Shown: positions 17,148 through 25,000 of the stretch, piece after piece | How positions within the stretch are numbered: position 1 is the first letter of the stretch | Layout: each line of letters begins with the position of its first letter | NCBI RefSeq assembly: GCF_009497155.1 | Contig: NZ_WINI01000001.1 | Location: 496,001 to 560,000 of the forward strand | DNA from: Glaciimonas soli | GTDB taxonomy: Bacteria; Pseudomonadota; Gammaproteobacteria; Burkholderiales; Burkholderiaceae_D | Direction: 5' to 3' | Length of the DNA: 64,000 nucleotides | Notes under the pieces: generated by a model | The model's input: the letters and a program-made list of their open reading frames with translations, nothing else | Databases searched by the model: none | Told to the model about the DNA's origin: nothing | Position numbers and translations under genes: made by a program

Positions 17148-17969
17148 ATGAAACGCCTACTTATCGGTATGCTAGTTACCTCAGCCTTCGCACTACCAAC
17201 TCTAGCAATTGCGCAAACGTCTCCTTCTGACACCGCAACCGCAACTGCGGTTGGTGGCGGTGGCGGCCAAGGGGGATCAGCAGCTGGCGGTACTGCAACG
17301 GGCGGGACATCGACTGCCACCAGCGGCGGGATGGGCGGTGCTGGCGGTAACGGCGGTTTGGCCACAGGTGGAAGCGCAACCACAACAGTAACAGTTAATT
17401 TGCCAAGTACTTCTGGTGTTGGTGCTAGTACTAATAGCGGTACTTCTGGCACTGGTACAAGTGGAACTGGTGTAAATGGAACGGCAGCGGCTGGTGATCC
17501 AGGCAGCAGCCCCAACAATACCAAAGCCACAGTTGACTATGGTGGTACCTATACCGTCAAATCAGCGCCAAGTATCGTCGCTCCGACATTGACAACCACC
17601 CTGTCCGACACTTGCATGGGATCGGTATCGTTTGGTTTGTCCTTTACCGGTTTTGGTGCAACCGGCGGCAGTACCATGGTCGATCAAGCCTGCGTACGTC
17701 GACTTGACGCCAGAGAATTTCGTTCTATGGGAATGAATGATGTCGCTCTTGCTCTATTGTGCCAAAGTGAAGCGAATAGAAAAGCAGTTGAATCTACTGG
17801 AAAATTTTGCCCTGGCATGGAGAAACCAGCCATGGTTGGAACTGGAGTTGGTGCAGCCCCAACACCGTCAGCAGAAGTTGGCCAAAACACAGATGCGCAG
17901 TACAAGGACCCTATCGTACGTTCTCGTCTTGGTTTAGAGGCTTTACCTGATCAGTCTGCATCTAAATAA
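17148..17969 (+). CDS. Glycine-rich exported protein with conserved Cys-containing C-terminal domain
   Basis: A 273-residue protein: signal peptide (MKRLLIGMLVTSAFALPTLAIA, cleavage near residue 22), a Gly/Thr/Ser-rich middle (about 30-125, GGxGG and GTSGTG runs), and a distinct C-terminal domain (about 130-225) with VKSAPSIVAPTL, SDTCMGSVSFGLS, QACVRRLDAREFRSMG, ALALLCQSEANRKAV and GKFCPG. Four Cys in this domain could form disulfides. I have an uncertain memory of similar C-terminal modules in phage and secreted proteins and give no family name. GGAG lies eight bases before the ATG. Same direction as the preceding Gly-rich gene and 30 bp before the OrfA-like gene, suggesting one operon. Confidence 0.8.
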   Translation: MKRLLIGMLVTSAFALPTLAIAQTSPSDTATATAVGGGGGQGGSAAGGTATGGTSTATSGGMGGAGGNGGLATGGSATTTVTVNLPSTSGVGASTNSGTSGTGTSGTGVNGTAAAGDPGSSPNNTKATVDYGGTYTVKSAPSIVAPTLTTTLSDTCMGSVSFGLSFTGFGATGGSTMVDQACVRRLDAREFRSMGMNDVALALLCQSEANRKAVESTGKFCPGMEKPAMVGTGVGAAPTPSAEVGQNTDAQYKDPIVRSRLGLEALPDQSASK

Positions 17970-17999
17970 AGTCCGCTAACCCATACGCGAGAGGCGAAT

Positions 18000-18293
18000 A
18001 TGAAGCGCACGCTATTCTCCAGCGAGCAAATTGCCGCAGCACTAAAACAAGAGGAACTAGGAATGCCATTAGCTGATGTGATTAGACAAATTGGTGTCAC
18101 AGAGCGCACTTTTCTCAATTGGAAAAAACAATATGGTGGCTTGCCAGGTTATCCACACGATTTGAAATGTTTACAACAAGAAAACGCAAAATTAAAACAA
18201 ATAGTTGCAGAGTTAACGCTGGAAAATTCACGGTTGAAGGATGCGCTAGATAACAGAAAAGGAAGTTACGATTTGTACAGCACATCTGTGTGA
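18000..18293 (+). CDS. Orphan IS3-type OrfA (InsE/TnpA-like) DNA-binding protein
   Basis: A 97-residue protein with an N-terminal helix-turn-helix of the transposase_8 type (residues 1-55: RTLFSSEQIAAALKQEELG, then ADVIRQIGVTERTFLNWKKQ) and a C-terminal leucine-zipper helix (60-90: LQQENAKLKQIVAELTLENSRLKDAL). In IS3 elements OrfA is joined by frameshift to OrfB, the DDE integrase. Here no OrfB remnant, inverted repeats or target duplication are visible, the frame is intact, and AGAGG precedes the ATG by six bases. It starts 30 bp after the glycine-rich gene. That suggests a domesticated DNA-binding protein rather than a live element; the alternative is an old insertion stripped of OrfB. Confidence 0.8.
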   Translation: MKRTLFSSEQIAAALKQEELGMPLADVIRQIGVTERTFLNWKKQYGGLPGYPHDLKCLQQENAKLKQIVAELTLENSRLKDALDNRKGSYDLYSTSV

Positions 18294-18521
18294 AGATGTT
18301 TTTTACACTCTACATTTGCTTTTCAACATTGTCGTCGCAATATTTTACTGTGCGAATTTAATCGCATTTAACAATATTTAACAGATCCTACAAAAAATAC
18401 ATAGGCAAATTTGTTTCTGCGTGGCACCATCAAGAAAACAATTATTAGATGGCGTATTCGTCGAAATTAGGGGTGCATAAAAATAGATAACAATAATTGG
18501 CAGTAAAGCAAGGGGGCTCTC

Positions 18522-19598
18522 ATGGATATCGAGTGCGTTAAGACACTTGAAGTAAAAAATGACAGCAGTGCAACCAAGCGTATCGGCATTATTGTTTTTG
18601 AAGGGGTTGTACTGGCAGACGTAGTTGGTGCTGCAGACGTTTTTGGTATTGGCGATAAATTAATATCTATTGTCTTTCCTGGCACCACCCGCTATGAAGT
18701 ATCGGTAATGTCTATTACCGGCGGCATGATCATGTCGTCGGCATCAGTGCAGATCATGACGTCTGCACTTGCCACATTCAATGACACCCGATTCGACACC
18801 ATCTTAATTGCCAGTGGCACGGGCAATTTCGATGCCTATCGTGATCCGGAGCTGCTCTCGTGGCTACAAAAAATGCGCTGCAATGTTCGCCGTATCGCGG
18901 CAATCTGCACTGGCGTATTCGTGATCGGTGCAGCAGGTTTTTTGAATAACCGTCGCGCCACCACGCATTGGGCACTGCTGGACAAGCTGGCGCGTGAATT
19001 CCCACTTATTCAAATCGACCGTGAAGCACTGATCACCGAGGATGGTGATATTTTCACTTCATGCGATGTCGGCATGGCGGCCGATCTGGCATTACGTTTA
19101 CTGGAATTGGATCTCGGCCCTACAGTGGCGCAGCGAGTAGCGCAAAGTCTGGTGGTGTGTCAGCGACGCCGTGACAATCCTCACCTCGAACATACCACTC
19201 GCCTTAGTGATCCCGTTAAAAACTGCAAAATACACAAAGCCTCACTGTGGTTCGTCGAACATTTGGCAGATCCTATCAGCGTTGTTGATGCAGCAAATTA
19301 TGTATCGATGAGTGAGCGCAATTTTGTACGTCAGTTCAAAACGAAAACTGGGCAAACGCCGCATGATTTTCTATTGAATTTACGCCTGGAAGCAGTGCGG
19401 CAGCAATTAATTGAAACCGAACTTCCCGTCGATAAAATTGCCCGGCGCTGCGGCCTGTTTAGCGGTGAACATGTGGCTAAATTATTTCGAAAACATATGG
19501 GAGTCTCTCCTACTGAATATCGCAGTAGCGTAAAGTCACCGGATAAAGTAATACCTTTGTTCAGTAATCGAGAAGCAAAAGTAGCATTGGTGAAATAA
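18522..19598 (+). CDS. GlxA-family transcriptional regulator (DJ-1/PfpI plus AraC domains)
   Basis: A 358-residue fusion of an N-terminal class I glutamine amidotransferase-like DJ-1/PfpI domain (about 18-200) and a C-terminal AraC helix-turn-helix pair (about 225-335). Cys129 in IAAICTGVFVIGAAG occupies the nucleophile elbow, and GRATTHW-type NRRATTHWALLD follows as in GlxA relatives. The AraC part shows VSMSERNFVRQFKTKTGQTPHDF and a second element RCGLFSGEHVAKLFRKHMGVSPTEYR. AAGGGGG precedes the ATG. Family members control arginine, choline or carnitine metabolism or act as general activators; no such genes are adjacent. It lies 228 bp after the OrfA-like gene in the same direction. Confidence 0.92.
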   Translation: MDIECVKTLEVKNDSSATKRIGIIVFEGVVLADVVGAADVFGIGDKLISIVFPGTTRYEVSVMSITGGMIMSSASVQIMTSALATFNDTRFDTILIASGTGNFDAYRDPELLSWLQKMRCNVRRIAAICTGVFVIGAAGFLNNRRATTHWALLDKLAREFPLIQIDREALITEDGDIFTSCDVGMAADLALRLLELDLGPTVAQRVAQSLVVCQRRRDNPHLEHTTRLSDPVKNCKIHKASLWFVEHLADPISVVDAANYVSMSERNFVRQFKTKTGQTPHDFLLNLRLEAVRQQLIETELPVDKIARRCGLFSGEHVAKLFRKHMGVSPTEYRSSVKSPDKVIPLFSNREAKVALVK

Positions 19599-19620
19599 CG
19601 AGTCGTAAAGAAGTCCTTTT

Positions 19621-21933
19621 TTATGAAGGTTTCTTTGCGGCATTTTTCGCGGCGTCATTTGTCATTTTTACTAACGTTTTTTCCACTGCGCCACGCACTT
19701 CAAAGCGCACTTGGTCAATCACGCTATCGTTTGCATCCAATAGCTCCAGCCTATGTTTACCCGGCCATGGCATCCAGTCCATTACAGTATTTTTCTTTAC
19801 CCCGGTTGTGGCTAAAGTCAACAATTTCCCGTCCAGCCTCCAAATAGCATGTTGCACCCCATCGGCTGTAAAACGTACGCGTTGACGTGCCGGTGGTATA
19901 TCCGGATCGAGTGCAATCAGCATACCCGGGGTCGGATACCGAATAGCGGGAATTATGTCGTCCGATGCAGCAGTGGAAATCACTGTTTGCTCGGTGCCGG
20001 CAATAAAATATTCGGTTCGAGTTGGCTCGATACGGTCTTTATAGCTAATCGTTTTGGTGACCACGTTACTTGGCTGTAAAGCTGAAAATGGTGAATGTGG
20101 ACCACCGGGAGTGTGTGCTTGAAGATACGTCATTACGTCTTGCCACACGGGTGCTGCGCCAGTCACGCCAGAAACATCCCACATCGGCAAGCCTGATGCA
20201 TTGCCAACCCATACGCCAACTGTGTAACGTTCGGAAAAACCGACGCACCAGTTATCTCGCATGTCTTTCGATGTTCCGGTTTTTACCGCCGTCCAGAAGC
20301 GTGTACCCAACACATTATCTAAACCGAAGGTGCGACCACGTGCGCTGCGATCAGCCAGAATATCAGCGACGATAAATGCTGCACCAGGATCCATGACTTG
20401 CCGCATTTTCACAGCAGGATCATTGAGTGTAGTCCGGATACCGCTATATTTTCCCTGATTAGCCAAAGTACGATAAGCATTAGCTAACGCCAGCAAACTG
20501 ACATCCGCACTGCCCAATGCCAGGCTATAACCGTAATAGTCACCTGACTCGCGCAAGCCAAAACCTATTGCCTGCATCCGCTGAAATAAAGCCGTTGGCG
20601 TCACCGTCACCAAAGTGCGTACGGCGGGAATATTCAACGATGACCCGAGCGCAGTACGCAGGCTGACCAAACCTTTAAATTGGTTATCGTAATTTTGCGG
20701 AATATATAAACCGCTCGCCGTAGGTAAATTGATGGGCGCATCATTTAACAGAGAGGCTGCAGTCATCCATTTTTTTTCTATCGCCAATTCATATAAGAAT
20801 GGTTTTAAAGTCGAGCCTGCCTGCCTTAATGCCATCACTCCATCAACATCCGCAGCACTGGAAAATGAGCCACTGGAACCCACCCAAGCCAGCACATCGC
20901 CACTGGCATTGTCCAACACAATCACTGCACCATCTTCTATATTGCGTTCAGTCAGCGCGGCCAATTGTCGGCGCAATGCATCATTTGCAAAACGCTGCAC
21001 GCCAGCATCCACAGTTGAACGCACTGCTTGCCCCGGGGTTTTTAATAATTTTCTTGCCAAATGCGGTGCTAACTGCGGTGCGCTAGTCGTAATGATGACT
21101 TCCGAATTTGATCCGCTACGCGCCAATGCCAGCAGCGTAAAACCTGACAAACCGACACATTCCTGCGGCGTTTGCTGATCCTTGAGAATACGGCAAGCGC
21201 GCTCCGCCACCTTGGCAGGACTAGCATTTGGTGCACGTATCAGCGCCACGGCGATCGCCGCCTCACGTTGGTTTAAACCACTGGGATGCTTATCAAACAG
21301 CACTCGAGACAATGCATGTATACCAACCAACTCACCACGAAAACTCACTAAATTCAAATACGCTTCGAGTATCTGATCTTTACGCCAATTTTTTTCCAGT
21401 AATTGTGCGATCACGACTTGCGAAATTTTTTGTCCGATTGTACGCGGCGCAGTTTTACGACGTAAATCATCCTCTAACAAGCCAGCCAGTTGCATCGTAA
21501 TCGTCGATGCGCCGCGCGTTTTGCTATTCCATAAATTACCCCAGGCAGCCGCCGCTACGGCGCTCCAATCCACGCCACTATGCTGATAAAAGCGCTGATC
21601 TTCCGAGGCGATTAAAGCATTGCGTAATGCCGGAGAAACATCTTCCAGACTCACCCAGGGTAAACGGCGCTCATTAGGATTGATGCGAAATTGCTGGATT
21701 AACTCGCCTTTGCGATCATACAAACTTGCTTCCGATGAGCGATATTCCTGCTGGACTTGGGTAAACGTCTGAATGGCTAACGCAGCGTTGATACTAAAAA
21801 ATAACAATAACCCAAGTAGCACATTTTTAATACACAAACGGCGTATTGCCTCTTCCGTCAACAGAAGAGGGTTGGGGTGAACGCCAAGCGCAGGCTTTCC
21901 AATAAATTTATGCAATACCAACTGTGCCACCAT
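19621..21933 (-). CDS. pbpC: Penicillin-binding protein 1C
   Basis: A protein of up to 770 residues with one N-terminal membrane helix (NVLLGLLLFFSINAALAI), a GT51 glycosyltransferase domain (ALIASEDQRFYQHSGVDW, GASTITMQLAG) and a transpeptidase domain (AGSTLKPFLYELAIE with the active Ser, KTGTS as third motif), plus the BiPBP_C domain at the end. It polymerises and possibly cross-links peptidoglycan in the periplasm. It follows the alpha-2-macroglobulin gene by 75 bp, the pbpC-yfhM pairing seen in many Gram-negatives. The first 30 residues derive from repeat-like sequence (VHPNPLLLTEEAIRR), so the true start may be further in. Confidence 0.95.
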   Translation of the reverse strand: MVAQLVLHKFIGKPALGVHPNPLLLTEEAIRRLCIKNVLLGLLLFFSINAALAIQTFTQVQQEYRSSEASLYDRKGELIQQFRINPNERRLPWVSLEDVSPALRNALIASEDQRFYQHSGVDWSAVAAAAWGNLWNSKTRGASTITMQLAGLLEDDLRRKTAPRTIGQKISQVVIAQLLEKNWRKDQILEAYLNLVSFRGELVGIHALSRVLFDKHPSGLNQREAAIAVALIRAPNASPAKVAERACRILKDQQTPQECVGLSGFTLLALARSGSNSEVIITTSAPQLAPHLARKLLKTPGQAVRSTVDAGVQRFANDALRRQLAALTERNIEDGAVIVLDNASGDVLAWVGSSGSFSSAADVDGVMALRQAGSTLKPFLYELAIEKKWMTAASLLNDAPINLPTASGLYIPQNYDNQFKGLVSLRTALGSSLNIPAVRTLVTVTPTALFQRMQAIGFGLRESGDYYGYSLALGSADVSLLALANAYRTLANQGKYSGIRTTLNDPAVKMRQVMDPGAAFIVADILADRSARGRTFGLDNVLGTRFWTAVKTGTSKDMRDNWCVGFSERYTVGVWVGNASGLPMWDVSGVTGAAPVWQDVMTYLQAHTPGGPHSPFSALQPSNVVTKTISYKDRIEPTRTEYFIAGTEQTVISTAASDDIIPAIRYPTPGMLIALDPDIPPARQRVRFTADGVQHAIWRLDGKLLTLATTGVKKNTVMDWMPWPGKHRLELLDANDSVIDQVRFEVRGAVEKTLVKMTNDAAKNAAKKPS

Positions 21934-21946
21934 TCTTGGGATAAAT

Positions 21947-21998
21947 GACTACGGTCGTTTTGCGACTGCCGTAGTCCTCTCCCACTTCCGGGAGAGGA
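21947..21998. repeat. Two adjoining hairpins between the macroglobulin and pbpC genes
   Basis: GACTACGG...CCGTAGTC (21947-21976) and TCCTCTCCC-ACTTCC-GGGAGAGGA (21975-21998) fill the 75-bp gap. The second belongs to the CTCTCCC/GGGAGAG family seen also at 42511, 49360 and 58778. Could stabilise or attenuate the transcript between the two genes. Confidence 0.7.
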
Positions 21999-22008
21999 AA
22001 CCAAACTA

Positions 22009-25000
22009 CTACTTCACCACCCATTTTGCGTTTGGCATTTCGCCAAACATTTCCGGTGCATACATTGCTTCCACGCGTGTCGGCGGCAAATTGAACGTTC
22101 CCACATTGTTGAGACGAACGGTATACGTCATGGTGAATTTTCCTTTTGGAACATACTCGTAATAACTACGAAACGCCTCGAAACTACGCTCTTCGTATGC
22201 CAGCCATGCGTCACCCTTAGCGCGTTCGCCCGTGGTGGAAATTGCCGAGTCGCGGCCTAAGCCGGAGCCCAGTACCGTTGCGCCACCGGGTATAGGATCC
22301 GTGACCACCACCCATGTCATATCGGTTTGCGCATCAACGTCAATATTGACCCGGAAAATATCGCCACGACTGTATGCACCAGCTACTTTCTGTTCGACTG
22401 GCACCAAAGTCTTGACGATGCGATAACCGCTGGAAAATGGCTTTTTCAGTGGGACGGCCGCCAAGCTTTGCATGCTGACCCACGGCGCGCCTTTGCCGTC
22501 ATGCTGGAATGTGATCTCGCCCGTGGGCAGATCCGATTTCGGCCAAGGAAATTGCATGGAGGCAGAGTTCGTGCTTGCCACAGTGTTGGCATTCGTCGCC
22601 GTTTCAACTGCCGTACTGACCTCTGCATTTGCACCAGCTGGCCATTGATAATTTTTCCCCAGGCTCAACTCGCCCTTATGGTCGAAGGTAATTTTTGTAG
22701 TGCCGGAGACTTTTTCATTTTCAAATTTTTTCGCGAATCTTTGTAAGGCGAACGATCCCCACAAATTCGCTGTAGTGGTGCTCCAGCTACCGTGCGATTG
22801 ACGGGCGATCGCGCCATTGATCAGTTTCGGCATATCGGCTTGCCAGTCTGGCATATTCAACATGACCAAGATCAAACGTGTCGCATTGGCGTCACCGCTG
22901 CTCATTAACCACCACCAGTAATCGTCTTTTTCAGTTGAAAAGCCCATACGTGTACCTTGATAGTTCAAGCGTGCACGGATGATTTGATCGGCTTCGGACA
23001 AACGTTGTTCGCGATTCGGGATTCGCGATACCCGCTGTAAAATGGCCATCCAATCCAACACCGCTGAAGTCGGCCAGAGATTGGGGGTAATTTGAATCGA
23101 GCCCAACATATCAGGACGTACACGGTCATAGCGTGACAAGGCTTCTAACGCCGCCAGTTTACGCACATCCAAATCTTTTTTCGGCGCCCAAAAGTCACGT
23201 GTGATTTTGCCTTCCACAAAAGCTTCCAGACCGTTCAACATTTTGTTGCGGCTTTGTTGAGGTATCGCATAACCGGATTCATCCGTGACTGCCAACAAAT
23301 AGGAAGTCAACACATCACTACCCCGCCTCGCCATGCTTTCATTTGGCGGGTAGTAATACGCCAGACCATCACTATCAAGATAAGTAGGCAAATCGGCCAA
23401 GACTTTTTGCCACTGTGTTTCATCATGCAAACCGATCGCACGAGAGGCCCTTTGTTCCAAACATGAATAAGGATAGTCTTTGAAAAAGCGCTCGATTCCG
23501 GCCTGATTTCCAGCCAATGACGGCATCAAAGAAACTGCGATACCACCCTGCCCCGGCACACTATTCGCTGGTGGTGCCACACTCATGGAAAACGGTTTAT
23601 CCAACTGAAACAAGGTGGCCTGCTGTACCGTAACCGGAATCGCCGGAATCACACGTTGGGTAAATTTGATCGCATCCTTAACCTTTTCGCCGCCCTGTTC
23701 TTGCGCATTGATTTCCCATATCAGGGGCTGAGCACTTTCTGGCGCGGCCACATCCCATATCAATTCTCGCGCTTCACCAGCCGGTATCTGAATATCCTTT
23801 GGTGCCAAATCAGATAGTCCTTGCGCTTGTGCCGTGGCGTGAACTTGCATAGGTCGTGTCGTTGTATTGCGTACAGTGACCATCGCATTGAAAACATCAC
23901 CTTCACGCACTAACGGCGGCAGGCCAGAAATCAATTGCAAATCTTGCGTTGAGTGAATGCTGATCGCACCAGTACCGAACAAATTGGCGCCACTTTCTGC
24001 GACAGCGACAATTTTGAAGCTGGTTAGCGCATCGTTTAACGGCACATCAACTTCTGCCCGCCCGTCTTTATCCAAGATGATGACCGGCTTCCACAACAAC
24101 AGCGTATCGAGCAACTCGCGGGTTGGCGCCTTCCCGCCGCCTCCGCCGGCCGGAATCGCTTTGCGACCATAATGCCGTCGTCCTACCACTTGCATTTGTG
24201 CAGTCGCGGTTTCGACGCCATAACTGCGTCGTTGCAACATCGCTTCCAACAAATTCCAGCTGCGATTCGGCTCTAACTCCAGTAAGGCTTCATCCACCGC
24301 GGCCAGCGCAATTTCTGCGCCGGCTGCAGGCTGCCCGTTCGGCAGCGTTGCATGTATCGTAATTTTTGCGGTGGTACGTATTGCGTAACTTGGTTTATCT
24401 GCCTTTACGCTGACGTTAATCTGATGCGCCTTGGTATCGACCATGATTTCGGCAATACCAAATTTGTAAGCTGGCTTGGCCAAATCTACAGTTGCTGTCG
24501 GCAATTGATATTCTTTAAACTCTGCGAACCAATTCAGCGGCTCTTTCCAACCCCAGGTAAAAAACGAATACCAGGGTACATCGCGTAACCGTCCCCGCAC
24601 TGCCAACACCGAAACGTATACATTAGGGCCGTAACTTGATTTTATCGGTAAGCTAAAGGATGGATCTTTCCCATTAAGTTGAATCACCTGTGTTTCCATC
24701 ACACCTTCTCGCTCAATCGCGACCAAGGCCGTAGCAAAACGAAATGGCATACGCACCTGAAATTTGGCAGTATCACCAGCCTGATAGAATTTTTTCTCAG
24801 GCAAAATATCAATACGATCCAGATTTTGACCGTCAAACCACATCTCGCCTTGTTTAGTAACCCATACAGAAGTCGTCGCAGCAGAGGTTTTTCCGCTGTT
24901 ATCCAAACCTTTTGCGGTTAATTCGACATTGCCTGATTCTGCCAATTCAATCGTACAAATCAGCAAACCCCGGGCATCAGTTTTCCCTGAACAAAGTTTG

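Noticed and set aside
18000-18293. Active insertion sequence
   Set aside because: Only an OrfA-like gene is present. No OrfB, terminal inverted repeats or flanking duplication are visible, so it is treated as an orphan gene.
22232-22746. Plus-strand frames inside the macroglobulin gene
   Set aside because: Shadows of the long minus-strand gene, without ribosome sites or recognisable domains.
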